A stretch of DNA of 64,000 bases, from the NCBI GenBank assembly GCA_003388555.1, contig QQVD01000056.1, positions 124,001 through 188,000 of the forward strand. The letters run 5' to 3'. The translations under genes and the position numbers were made by a program. Position 1 is the stretch's first letter. Every line of letters starts with the position of its first letter. Source of the DNA: Acidobacteriota bacterium. Its GTDB lineage: Bacteria > Acidobacteriota > Thermoanaerobaculia > Multivoradales > Multivoraceae. Under the pieces are notes generated by a model. The model was given only the letters and a program-made list of their open reading frames with translations. It ran no database searches and was not told where the DNA came from. Shown piece after piece: positions 17,051 to 26,114 of this stretch.

Positions 17051-18687
17051 CCCACGAACCAGAGTCCCCTCAGGGCGTCAACGAAGGACGCGACTTCGGC
17101 GGTGTGGATTCACCCTCCCGCCGCATCGGCCTGCCCGCGGTGGTGGCGATCGCCGTCGCGGCGCTCTTCGCCGGCGTCTTCCTGGCCCGGGTGCTTCCGA
17201 TCGCCGAGCGGACGCAGTCTTCGATGGGGACCGCCGTCGGCCCCGGCGGCGCAGGCCACGACCACGGCGCGATGGGCGAAGACGGCGCCGCGCAGGAGCT
17301 CTGGACCTGCTCGATGCACCCCGAGGTGCTCGAGGAGCAGGCCGGACAGTGCCCGATCTGCGGCATGGATCTGGTGCCGGTCGAGGGCACCGCGCCACTC
17401 GAGATCGCCGAGATGCCGGGCGCCACCTCCTCCACGCAGGCCGAGCTGTGGACCTGCTCGATGCACCCCGAGGTGCTGCAGGACCACGCCGGCCCCTGCC
17501 CGATCTGCGGCATGGACCTGGTGCCGGTGAGCGCCGGCGGTGCGGCGTCGGGCGCCCCGGGCCAAGGCGCGGTGGTCGAGATCGACCCTTCGGTCACCCA
17601 GAACATGAACGTGCAGACGGTGGCGGTGCAGCGCCGCGACCTCACCCGGCCGATCCGCACCGTCGGCTATCTCGACTACGACCAGCAGCGCATGGTCACC
17701 GTGACCACCAAGTACCGCGGCTGGATCGAGAAGGTCAACGTCAACTACGTCGGCGAGCAGGTGCGGCGCGGTCAGCCGCTGTTCGAGATCTACTCGCCCG
17801 AGCTGGTGCAGACCGAGCAGGAGCTGCTCTCGGCGATCGACTTCGCGCGCCAGCTCGAGGGCGCCCCCGAGGACGCGCGCTCGAGGGCCGAGTCGCTGGT
17901 CGAGTCGGCGCGCCAGCGGCTCGCCTACTGGGACGTCTCGCCCGAGCGCATCGCAGAGCTCGAGCGCAGCGGCGTGGTGTTCCGCACCCTCGAGATCGGC
18001 TCGCCCGCCAGCGGCCTGGTGATGATGCGCCGCCCCGGCCTCGAGGGCATGGCGGTGACTCCGGGCATGGAGCTGTACCACATCGCCAACCTCTCCAGCC
18101 TGTGGCTCTCGGTGGAGCTGTTCGAGGAGCAGATCGCCTACGTGCGCCCCGGCACCCCGGCGCGCATCGAGCTCGCCTACTTCCCCGGTGAGACCTTCAC
18201 CGGCACGGTGCGCTTCCTCGAGCCGGCGCTCTCCGAGGAGACGCGCACGGTGAGCGCGCGCATCGAGGTGGAGAACCGCGGCGGCCGCCTGCGCAAGGGC
18301 ATGTACGCCACGGTGCACTTCGCGCCGGTGGTGGTGGAGGGCGCGCTGGCGGTGCCCACCGGCGCGGTGATCCGCACCGGCCGCCGCGAGGTGGCGGTGG
18401 TGGCCCTGGGCAACGGGCGTTTCGTGCCGCACGAGGTCGACCTCGGCATCGAGGCGGGCGGCTACGTGCAGGTGCTGCGCGGGCTCGCCGAGGGCGAGCG
18501 GGTGGTCACCTCGGCCCAGTTCCTCATCGACTCCGAATCGCGCCTGCGCTCGGCGGTGCAGCGAATGCTCGACGAGCGCGCCGCCGCCTCCGAAGCATCG
18601 TCCGGCGCATCGTCCGACGGATCCGGCGGGGCCGGCTCCTCGGGCGACACCGACGCCGACGACCCGCACGCCGGGCACCGGCACTGA
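17047..18687 (+). CDS. cusB: CusB-type periplasmic adaptor with two heavy-metal-binding domains
   Basis: The product is 546 residues. One N-terminal membrane anchor (about 28-50) is followed by two near-identical heavy-metal-binding domains at about 84-112 and 133-161, each W-T-C-S-M-H-P-E-V...C-P-I-C-G-M-D-L-V-P. The membrane-fusion-protein core then begins (YDQQRMVTVTTKYRGWIEKV, long coiled coil, beta-barrel). The C-terminus is His-containing (DDPHAGHRH). It links the RND pump to CusC and delivers metal. The duplicated metal domain is unusual (one is common). It is coupled to cusC by overlap and lies 11 bp from cusA. Confidence 0.9.
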   Translation: MTHEPESPQGVNEGRDFGGVDSPSRRIGLPAVVAIAVAALFAGVFLARVLPIAERTQSSMGTAVGPGGAGHDHGAMGEDGAAQELWTCSMHPEVLEEQAGQCPICGMDLVPVEGTAPLEIAEMPGATSSTQAELWTCSMHPEVLQDHAGPCPICGMDLVPVSAGGAASGAPGQGAVVEIDPSVTQNMNVQTVAVQRRDLTRPIRTVGYLDYDQQRMVTVTTKYRGWIEKVNVNYVGEQVRRGQPLFEIYSPELVQTEQELLSAIDFARQLEGAPEDARSRAESLVESARQRLAYWDVSPERIAELERSGVVFRTLEIGSPASGLVMMRRPGLEGMAVTPGMELYHIANLSSLWLSVELFEEQIAYVRPGTPARIELAYFPGETFTGTVRFLEPALSEETRTVSARIEVENRGGRLRKGMYATVHFAPVVVEGALAVPTGAVIRTGRREVAVVALGNGRFVPHEVDLGIEAGGYVQVLRGLAEGERVVTSAQFLIDSESRLRSAVQRMLDERAAASEASSGASSDGSGGAGSSGDTDADDPHAGHRH

Positions 18688-18698
18688 GGAGAGGGCCG

Positions 18699-21600
18699 AT
18701 GCTCGAACGGATCATCGACGCCTCGCTGCGCAACCAGTTCCTGGTGCTGGTGGCGACCGTGCTGTTGGTGCTGGTTGGAGTGGACTCGGTGCGCACCGCG
18801 CGGGTCGACGCCATCCCCGACCTCTCCGACGTGCAGGTCATCGTCTCCACCCGCTACGACGGCCAGGCGCCGCAGGTGGTGGAGGACCAGGTCACCTATC
18901 CGCTGACCTCGAAGATGCTCGCCGTGCCCCGCGCCAAGACGGTGCGCGGCTACTCGTTCTTCGGCGTCTCGTTCGTCTACGTGATCTTCGAGGACGGCAC
19001 CGATCTCTACTGGGCGCGCTCCCGGGTGCTCGAGACGCTGGCCGGCCTCGGCTCGTCGCTGCCGCCCGACGTGGCGCCGCAGCTCGGCCCCGACGCCACC
19101 GGCGTCGGCTGGGCGTTCCAGTACGTGCTCAACTCGCCGAGCCGCTCGCTGGCCGACCTGCGCTCGCTGCAGGACTTCTACCTCAAGTACGGGCTCGAGG
19201 CGGTCGACGGGGTCTCCGAGGTGGCGTCGATCGGCGGCTTCGTGCGCCAGTACCAGGTGGAGGTCGACCCGCTGCGTCTGCGCGCCTACGGGGTGTCGCT
19301 GGAGCGGGTGAAGAGCGCCATCCAGGCCTCCAACGTCGACGTCGGCGGACGCCTGGTGGAGCTCTCGGAGCGCGAGTACATGGTGCGCGGCCGCGGCTAC
19401 GTGCGCGGCGTCGAGGACCTCGAGAACGTGGTGCTGGCGACCGGCGCCGGCGGCACCCCGGTGCTGCTGCGCGAGGTGGCGCACGTCGGCGTCGGCCCCG
19501 AGCTGCGGCGCGGCCTGGCCGACTGGAACGGCGAAGGCGAGACGGTGGGCGGCGTGGTGGTGGTGCGCTCGGGCGCCGACGTGCGCAGCACCATCGAGCG
19601 GGTGAAGCAGCGCCTCGAGACGCTGCGCCAGGGTCTGCCGGAGGACGTCGAGATCGACGTCGCCTACGACCGCAGCGGGCTGATCGACCGCTCGATCGCC
19701 ACCCTGCGCACCACCCTCTTCGAGGAGATGGTGGTGGTGGCGCTGGTCTGTCTGGTGTTCCTCTTCCACGCCCGCTCGGCGCTGGTGGCGATCGTCTCGA
19801 TCCCGCTGTCGATCCTCGCCGCCTTCATCGTGATGCGCATGCAGGGCCTCGGCGCCAACATCATGTCGCTGGGCGGCATCGCGATCTCGATCGGTGTGCT
19901 GGTGGACGCGGCGATCATCATGGTCGAGAACGCCCACAAGCACCTCGAGGAGGCCGAGCACCTCCCTGCCGACGAGCGCCCGACGCACCTCGAGGTGATG
20001 CGCCGCTCGGCGCACGAGGTGGGGCCGACGCTGTTCTTCACCCTGCTGGTGATCACGGTGTCGTTCCTGCCGGTGTTCGCGCTGCGCGCCCAGGAGGGGC
20101 GGCTGTTCGCGCCGCTGGCGTTCACCAAGACCTACTCGATGGCGGCAGCCTCGCTGCTGGCGATCACCGTGGTGCCGGTGCTGATGTTCTGGTTCGTGCG
20201 CGGCCGGGTGCGCAGCGAAGAGCGTCATCCCGTGTCGCGCGCGCTGCGCTTCGTCTACCGGCCGGCGCTGCGGGCCTCGCTGCGCCGGCGCTGGCTGCTC
20301 ATCGTGCTCACCGTGGTGGCGCTGGTGCTCACCGTGATCCCGCTGCAGCAGATCGGCTCGGAGTTCATGCCGCCGCTGTGGGAGGGCGACCTGCTCTACA
20401 TGCCGACGACGCTGCCCGGCCTGTCGATCGCCAAGGCGCGCGAGATCCTGCAGCAGACCAACAAGATCATCCGCACCTTCCCCGAGGTCAAGAGCGTCTT
20501 CGGCAAGGTGGGCCGCGCCGAGACGGCGACCGATCCGGCGCCGCTGTCGATGATCGAGACCAACATCACCCTCAAGCCGCCGAGCGAGTGGCGCCAGGGG
20601 CTGACCCGCGACGAGCTGATCTCCGAGCTCGACCGGGCGGTGCGCATCCCGGGCCTGACCAACGCCTGGACGATGCCGATCCGCACCCGCCTCGACATGC
20701 TGTCGACCGGCATCAAGACGCCGGTGGGGATCAAGCTGGGCGGGCCCGATCTGCAGCAGCTCGAGGGGCTGGCGCGCGAGATCGAGGCGGTGGTGCGGCC
20801 GCTCCCCGGCACCGTGTCGGCGTACGCCGAGCGGGTGATGGGCGGCACCTACCTCGACATCGAGGTCGACCGGCAGGCGGCGGCGCGATTCGGCCTCAAC
20901 GTCGGCGCGGTGCAGGACGTGATCCGCTCGGCGGTCGGCGGCATGAACGTGTCGACCACCGTCGAGGGGCTCGAGCGCTACCCGATCAACGTGCGCTACC
21001 CGCGCGAGCTGCGCGACTCGCCGGCGGCGCTGCGCGAGATCCTCGTCGCCACTCCCGGTGGGGCGCAGGTGCCGCTCGGTCAGCTGGCGCGCATCGAGCT
21101 GCGCGAGGGACCGCCGATGATCAAGTCGGAGGACGCGCGCCCCAACGCCTGGATCTACGTCGACATCCGCGGCGTCGACCTCGGCAACTGGGTCGAGCAG
21201 GCGCAGCGGGCGGTCGCCGAGCAGGTGCAGATCCCGGCCGGCGTCACCGTGCTGTGGTCGGGCCAGTTCGAGGCGATGCAGCGGGCGCGCGCCCGGCTGC
21301 AGGTGATCGTGCCGGTGACGCTGTTGCTCATCGTGCTGATCCTCTACACCCACCTGCGCTCGCTGATCAAGACCGCGATCGTGCTCACCGCGGTGCCGAT
21401 CTCGCTGATCGGCTCGGTGTGGCTGCTGCACGCGCTCGACTACAACTGGTCGGTCGCGGTGATGGTCGGGATGATCGCGCTGGCCGGCCTCGCCGCCGAG
21501 ACCGGCGTGGTGATGCTGCTCTACCTCGACCTCGCCTACGAGCGCTGGAGCGCCGCCGGGCGGCTGCGCGGACTCGGCGACCTGGCGGCGTCGATCGAGG

Positions 21601-21908
21601 AGGGCGCGGTGCAGCGCATCAGGCCCAAGATGATGACGGTGAGCGCCACCTTCGTGTCGCTGGCGCCGATCCTCTGGGCCACCGGCACGGGATCGGACGT
21701 GATGCGCCGGATCGCCGCGCCGATGGTGGGCGGCGTCGTCACCTCGTTCCTGGCCGAGCTGGTGGTGTTCCCGGCGCTGTACTTCGTGTGGCGGGCGGGG
21801 CAGATGCGGAGGGGTCTCGGTGGCGGGGGCGGAGGCGGTGGCGGTGATCGCGAAGTGGAGGCGGATCGGTCTCACGAGACGCATGGATCCCAGCCTTCGC
21901 TGGGATGA
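18699..21908 (+). CDS. cusA: CusA/CzcA-family heavy-metal RND efflux pump
   Basis: The product is 1069 residues, usual for the family. It has the RND topology: TM1 at the N-terminus, a large porter domain, TM2-6 with the proton-relay segment GGIAISIGVLVDAAIIMVEN, a second porter domain and TM7-12. The segment RLDMLSTGIKTPVGIK matches the CusA region holding a substrate-path methionine. It pumps Cu(I)/Ag(I) from the periplasm or membrane through CusB and CusC using the proton gradient. The last about 35 codons (Gly-rich, then DREVEADRSHETHGSQPSLG) are encoded by the first unit of the downstream palindromic repeat array and are probably a recent C-terminal addition. Confidence 0.92.
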   Translation: MLERIIDASLRNQFLVLVATVLLVLVGVDSVRTARVDAIPDLSDVQVIVSTRYDGQAPQVVEDQVTYPLTSKMLAVPRAKTVRGYSFFGVSFVYVIFEDGTDLYWARSRVLETLAGLGSSLPPDVAPQLGPDATGVGWAFQYVLNSPSRSLADLRSLQDFYLKYGLEAVDGVSEVASIGGFVRQYQVEVDPLRLRAYGVSLERVKSAIQASNVDVGGRLVELSEREYMVRGRGYVRGVEDLENVVLATGAGGTPVLLREVAHVGVGPELRRGLADWNGEGETVGGVVVVRSGADVRSTIERVKQRLETLRQGLPEDVEIDVAYDRSGLIDRSIATLRTTLFEEMVVVALVCLVFLFHARSALVAIVSIPLSILAAFIVMRMQGLGANIMSLGGIAISIGVLVDAAIIMVENAHKHLEEAEHLPADERPTHLEVMRRSAHEVGPTLFFTLLVITVSFLPVFALRAQEGRLFAPLAFTKTYSMAAASLLAITVVPVLMFWFVRGRVRSEERHPVSRALRFVYRPALRASLRRRWLLIVLTVVALVLTVIPLQQIGSEFMPPLWEGDLLYMPTTLPGLSIAKAREILQQTNKIIRTFPEVKSVFGKVGRAETATDPAPLSMIETNITLKPPSEWRQGLTRDELISELDRAVRIPGLTNAWTMPIRTRLDMLSTGIKTPVGIKLGGPDLQQLEGLAREIEAVVRPLPGTVSAYAERVMGGTYLDIEVDRQAAARFGLNVGAVQDVIRSAVGGMNVSTTVEGLERYPINVRYPRELRDSPAALREILVATPGGAQVPLGQLARIELREGPPMIKSEDARPNAWIYVDIRGVDLGNWVEQAQRAVAEQVQIPAGVTVLWSGQFEAMQRARARLQVIVPVTLLLIVLILYTHLRSLIKTAIVLTAVPISLIGSVWLLHALDYNWSVAVMVGMIALAGLAAETGVVMLLYLDLAYERWSAAGRLRGLGDLAASIEEGAVQRIRPKMMTVSATFVSLAPILWATGTGSDVMRRIAAPMVGGVVTSFLAELVVFPALYFVWRAGQMRRGLGGGGGGGGGDREVEADRSHETHGSQPSLG

Positions 21909-22597
21909 CAGAGGAAGGGAGGGAAGCAGCGCGGCGGGGCGGAGGCGGCGGTGATCGCGAAGGGGAGGCGGATCAGCCTCACGAGACGCATGGATCCACT
22001 GCCTTCGCTGGGATGACGGAGGAAGAGAGGGAGGCAGCGCGGCGGGGCGGAGGCGGCGGTGATCGCGAAGGGGAGGCGGATCGGCCTCACGAGACGCATG
22101 GATCCACTGCCTTCGCTGGGATGACGGAGGAAAGAGGGAGGCAGGAAGAAGAAGGGATGGGACCCCAAGGCCTGGAAGGCGTTGAACGTGACACGAAAGA
22201 ACCGCTCGACAGGACGCATGGATCCCAGTTCCGGATCGAGTCCGTCGGGAGGCTCTTCGCTGGGATGACGGAGGAAGAGACAGATGTGGCGGCATCCAAG
22301 ACCGCATCGAGACGGCTCTTCTCGAGGAAACGCGTGGATCCCCGCCTTCGCGGGGATGACAGAAGAAGAAGCGGAGGCAACGCGGCGGAGCGGAGGCGGC
22401 GGTGAGCGCGAAGGGGAGGCGGATCGACCTCACGAGACGCGTGGATCCACTGCCTTCGCTGGGATGACAGAGAAACAGAACGAGCGGAGCGGAAGGAGCG
22501 GCAGCGGACTCGAAAGAGGAGCACACGGATGCCGGCAGGTGAGGGACTCGCGGCCACTCCCCCTCTGTCATCCCCGCGAAGGCGGGGATCCACGCGT
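21871..22597. repeat. Array of GGATCC...CTTCG...GGGATGAC palindromic repeats
   Basis: Seven units lie at about 21871, 21977, 22085, 22207, 22328, 22430 and (inverted) 22567. The core is GGATCCCAGCCTTCGCTGGG followed by ATGAC, a hairpin with a TTCG loop. The first three are tandem with a 106-108 bp period that includes a purine-rich GGAGGCGGCGGTGATCGCGA spacer. Variants carry CCCCGCC/GGCGGGG arms or an inserted second stem. Single copies recur at 30231, 30334, 33341, 48482 and 57381. The family resembles dispersed intergenic palindromes known from many bacteria. Confidence 0.7.
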
Positions 22598-22734
22598 TGC
22601 CTGCAGCGGGACTCGTCGCTGGCCCGAGGAGCCTCCGGTTCGCGCGCCACTACTCATTCGCTCTCACCGAGTCCCCTTCGAGACAACCGAAGTCCTCACG
22701 AGAACCCCCGAGCGAAAGACCAGTCGCACGACGC

Positions 22735-22994
22735 CACCTCTCCACGGCTCCACGCTCCACGGCTCCACGCTCCACGGCCCCACGACTCCACAACTCACGA
22801 CGCCACCTCTCCACGGCCCCCGCGGCCCCACGACCCACGACCCACGACTCACGACGCCACCTCTCCACTGCCCCACGACACCACGGCCCCCGCGGCCCCA
22901 CGACTCCCGACTCACGCCCCACGACGCCAAGACGACCCACGACTCACGACTCACGACTCACGACTCACGACTCACGACTCACGACTCACGACGA
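22735..22994. repeat. Low-complexity CCACG/ACGACTC tandem repeats
   Basis: A C/A-rich minisatellite begins with CTCCACGGCTCCACG-type units. It passes through CACGACCCACGACTC and ends in seven perfect copies of the heptamer ACGACTC (22939-22987). It sits 30-290 bp upstream of the DUF3347 gene, after the palindrome array. It reads through all frames, so there is no evidence of coding. Copy number is likely variable between strains. Confidence 0.7.
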
Positions 22995-23024
22995 CAACGA
23001 TCCGAAACCAAGGAGACGACCACA

Positions 23025-23615
23025 ATGAACCACCACATCCGTAGCTCTTCCACCTCTGCCACCTCCTCCGACCGCAACCGGCGACGGAGCGGGGCCTTCC
23101 CCCGCGTCACCCTCATCTTCCTCTGCGTGCTGGGGGCTCTGACCGCCATCGCCGGGCCGTTGGCGGCTTCGCCTGACGACGCGGCGAGTCTCGAGGGGCT
23201 GCTGAAGCCGTACGAGAGCGTGCGCCTGGCGCTGCTCGGCGACGAGCTGGCGCCGGTCGCCCCGGCGGCGAAGCGTCTGCTCGCGGTGCTCGAGGGCATC
23301 GAGTCCGGCTCCGCCGATGCCGACGCCCTCGGGGTGCCGGCCGATCACGCGGACGCCGTGCGCACGCTGCTGCCCGAGATGCGCACCGCGGCGAGCTCGC
23401 TGGCGGCGGCCGACTCGCTCGAGGCGGCGCGCGACGCCTTCTACGCCCTGTCCCAGCCGCTGGTGCGCTGGTTGCACCACACCGGAGAGGAGTCGGCCCT
23501 GGAGGTCGCCTACTGCCCGATGAAGAAGCGCTCCTGGGTGCAGCCGAAGGGGCCGATCGGTAATCCGTACGGCGGCCAGCAGATGCCTACCTGCGGCAGC
23601 GTGGTGTCGCGCTGA
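23025..23615 (+). CDS. DUF3347-type secreted copper-cluster protein
   Basis: The product is 196 residues from the ATG at 23025 with AAGGAG 10 bp upstream. A signal peptide or anchor (VTLIFLCVLGALTAIAGPLA) is followed by helical repeats (LLKPYESVRLALLGDELAPV) and a C-terminal YCPMKKRSWVQPKG...YGGQQMPTCG motif, typical of the DUF3347 domain often fused to or near CusB adaptors. The Cys and Met residues of this tail are probable Cu(I) ligands. It is likely periplasmic and assists metal transfer to the pump or oxidase; the exact role is unknown. Confidence 0.8.
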   Translation: MNHHIRSSSTSATSSDRNRRRSGAFPRVTLIFLCVLGALTAIAGPLAASPDDAASLEGLLKPYESVRLALLGDELAPVAPAAKRLLAVLEGIESGSADADALGVPADHADAVRTLLPEMRTAASSLAAADSLEAARDAFYALSQPLVRWLHHTGEESALEVAYCPMKKRSWVQPKGPIGNPYGGQQMPTCGSVVSR

Positions 23616-23699
23616 GCCGCTGAGGCTCTGCCCAGCACCAGACCGTCTTCTCAGCCTTCACTACTTCAGCTCGCTCGACGAGCCCGAGGCCAACAACCC

Positions 23700-26114
23700 A
23701 TGAACGATCAGACACCGTCTCGCTTCCCCGCCGCGCCGCGTCCCGAAGACCACGGGTCTCCAGGCGATCAGCGGCCCATCGAACGGTCAGTCGCTGCCCC
23801 GAACGCCTCGGCGAGCTCTAGAGTCGCCGCGGCGGCAGGGACCGCCGCACCCGCCAAGCCATCCGAGTCGATCTGGGAGGTCGGGGCCGCGACGGACGGC
23901 GAAACTCGGCGTCCCCGCGACCGCGACGCCGGGCGCCCCACGCCGGGCTTCGATCGCCGCCGCCTGCTCGCCTCCGCCGGTGCGCTCGGAGCGCTCGGCG
24001 CGCTCGACGCCCTGCTGCCGAGCTGGGCGCGGGCGGGCACGGGACTGGGCGACCTGGTGCCACTCGAAGGCAACACGTTCGACCTGGTGATCGACCGCAC
24101 TCCTTTCTCGGTGCACGGCCGTCGCGGCGAGGCGGTGACGATCAACGGCACGGTGCCGGGGCCGCTGCTGCGCTGGCGCGAGGGTGACGAGGTGACCCTG
24201 CGGGTGCACAACCGGCTGGACGAGGACACCTCGATCCACTGGCACGGCATCCTGCTGCCGCCGACGATGGACGGCGTGCCGGGGGTCAGCTTCCCGGGCA
24301 TCCGCCCTGGCGAGATCTTCACCTACCGCTTCCCGGTGCTGCAGGCGGGCACGTACTGGTACCACAGCCACTCCGGCCTGCAGGAGCAGCTCGGGCACTA
24401 CGGCCCGCTGGTGATCGATCCGCGCGGACCCGATCCGGTGGGCTACGACCGCGAGCACGTGCTGGTGCTCTCGGACTGGTCGTTCGAGAGCCCGCAGCGC
24501 ATCCTGTCGAAGCTCAAGAAGCACAGCGACACCTACAACTTCGGCCAGCGTACGGTGGGCGACTTCTTCCGCCGCGCCCGGCGCGACGGCCTCGGCGAGG
24601 CGATCTCGGATCGGGCGATGTGGGGCCGGATGCGGATGATGCCGACCGACATCGCCGACGTCAGCGGCGCCACCTACACCTTCCTGATCAACGGCCTGGG
24701 GCCGGACGACGCCTGGACGGCGCTCTACGAGCCCGGCGAGCGGGTGCGCCTGCGGATCATCAACGCCTCGGCGATGTCGATCTTCAACGTGCGCATCCCG
24801 GGGCTGCCGATGACCGTGGTGCAGGCGGACGGCCTCGACGTGCAGCCGGTGGAGACCGACGAGCTGCAGATCGGCACCGCCGAGACCTACGACGTGGTGG
24901 TGCAGATGCCTCTCGAGCACACTGAGCACACTGAGCACACTGAGCGTGCCTTCACCTTCGTCGCCGAGTCGATCGACCGCAGCGGACTCGGAGCCTGCTT
25001 CCTGGCGCCGCGGCCCGGGATGCGTGCCGAGATCCCGCCGCTGCGCGAGCGCCCGATGCTGACGATGAAGGACATGGGAATGGACCATGGCTCGATGGGT
25101 CACGGTTCGATGGATCACGGCTCGATGGATCACGAGTCGATGGACCACGAGTCGATGGACCACGAGTCGATGGATCACAGCGCGATGGATCACGGGTCCA
25201 TGGGGCACGGCTCCGACGACCACGGGACAGAGGATCACGCGGCGATGGGTCATGCACCCTCGAACCCTGGTTCGACGGGTGCCAAGAGCCACGGTGCGGT
25301 GGACCACGCCGCGATGGGCCATGGCGCGCCGTCGGAACGCGCGTCCTCGGGCCAGGAGCACGGCATGGGCCATGGCGCGGAGCACTCGACGGGCGACGCC
25401 GCCGTCGTCCATGACCACGCCAGGGGTCCCGGTGTCGCCGGCGTCGCCGAGATGCCGAGCGACCGCCTCGGCGAACGCGGCATCGGCCTCGAAGACGTGC
25501 CCCACCGGGTGCTGGTCTACACCGACCTGCGCTCGCTGACCCCGAACCCCGATCTGCGTCCACCGGAGCGCGAGATCGAGCTGCACCTGACCAGCAACAT
25601 GGAGCGCTACATGTGGTCGTTCGACGGCGTGAAGTTCTCCGAGGTGGACGGCCCGATCGTCTTCCACGAGGGAGAGCGTCTGCGCCTGACCATGGTGAAC
25701 GACACCATGATGCCGCACCCGATCCACCTGCACGGCATGTTCTTCGACCTGGTCAACGGCCAGGGGGCCAACAAGCCGCGCAAGCACACGATCCTGATCA
25801 AGCCGGCGGAGAGGCTCTCGGTCGACATCACCGCCGATGCGGTGGGCGACTGGGCCTTCCACTGCCACCTGCTGTACCACATGCACGCCGGCATGTTCCG
25901 AGTGGTGTCGGTGCTGCCGCGGGGCGCCGGCGACCGGATGGAGACGGAGAGCGAGCACCTGCACGCGCCGGACTCTGGAGGACACGGGGAGCACGAGCAC
26001 CACGGCGAGCACGAGCACCACGGCGGCCAGCAACGTGATCAGGAACACCCGGGCCACGACGCGACGGCGAAGAGCCACCGCGCCGAGACCTCCGAACCGA
26101 GGAACGGTCGATGA
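23700..26114 (+). CDS. copA: CopA-family multicopper oxidase (copper resistance)
   Basis: The product is 804 residues. A twin-arginine-type signal (FDRRRLLASAGALGALGALD) sits unusually far in (about residue 80), so the true start may lie downstream of the ATG at 23700. Cupredoxin copper sites: SIHWHGILLPPTMDG, YWYHSHSGLQEQ, HPIHLHGMFFDL and WAFHCHLLYHMHAGMF (T1 Cys-His). Between domains 2 and 3 lies an expanded Met/His-rich insert (about 456-580) of MDHGSM/MDHESM repeats, the classical Cu-binding region of CopA, plus an EHTEHTEHTE run. It would oxidise or sequester periplasmic Cu(I). Its stop overlaps the copB start (ATGA). Confidence 0.92.
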   Translation: MNDQTPSRFPAAPRPEDHGSPGDQRPIERSVAAPNASASSRVAAAAGTAAPAKPSESIWEVGAATDGETRRPRDRDAGRPTPGFDRRRLLASAGALGALGALDALLPSWARAGTGLGDLVPLEGNTFDLVIDRTPFSVHGRRGEAVTINGTVPGPLLRWREGDEVTLRVHNRLDEDTSIHWHGILLPPTMDGVPGVSFPGIRPGEIFTYRFPVLQAGTYWYHSHSGLQEQLGHYGPLVIDPRGPDPVGYDREHVLVLSDWSFESPQRILSKLKKHSDTYNFGQRTVGDFFRRARRDGLGEAISDRAMWGRMRMMPTDIADVSGATYTFLINGLGPDDAWTALYEPGERVRLRIINASAMSIFNVRIPGLPMTVVQADGLDVQPVETDELQIGTAETYDVVVQMPLEHTEHTEHTERAFTFVAESIDRSGLGACFLAPRPGMRAEIPPLRERPMLTMKDMGMDHGSMGHGSMDHGSMDHESMDHESMDHESMDHSAMDHGSMGHGSDDHGTEDHAAMGHAPSNPGSTGAKSHGAVDHAAMGHGAPSERASSGQEHGMGHGAEHSTGDAAVVHDHARGPGVAGVAEMPSDRLGERGIGLEDVPHRVLVYTDLRSLTPNPDLRPPEREIELHLTSNMERYMWSFDGVKFSEVDGPIVFHEGERLRLTMVNDTMMPHPIHLHGMFFDLVNGQGANKPRKHTILIKPAERLSVDITADAVGDWAFHCHLLYHMHAGMFRVVSVLPRGAGDRMETESEHLHAPDSGGHGEHEHHGEHEHHGGQQRDQEHPGHDATAKSHRAETSEPRNGR

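Noticed and set aside
17110-18684. 524-residue minus-strand open frame opposite cusB
   Set aside because: Antisense shadow of a well-supported gene with no recognisable motif.
18462-22571. 1369-residue minus-strand open frame opposite cusA
   Set aside because: It mirrors CusA codons, is His/Arg/Gln-rich with no domain, and exists because high GC suppresses stops on the antisense strand.
22939-22987. Possible CRISPR-like or coding repeat
   Set aside because: A heptamer without spacers; simple minisatellite.
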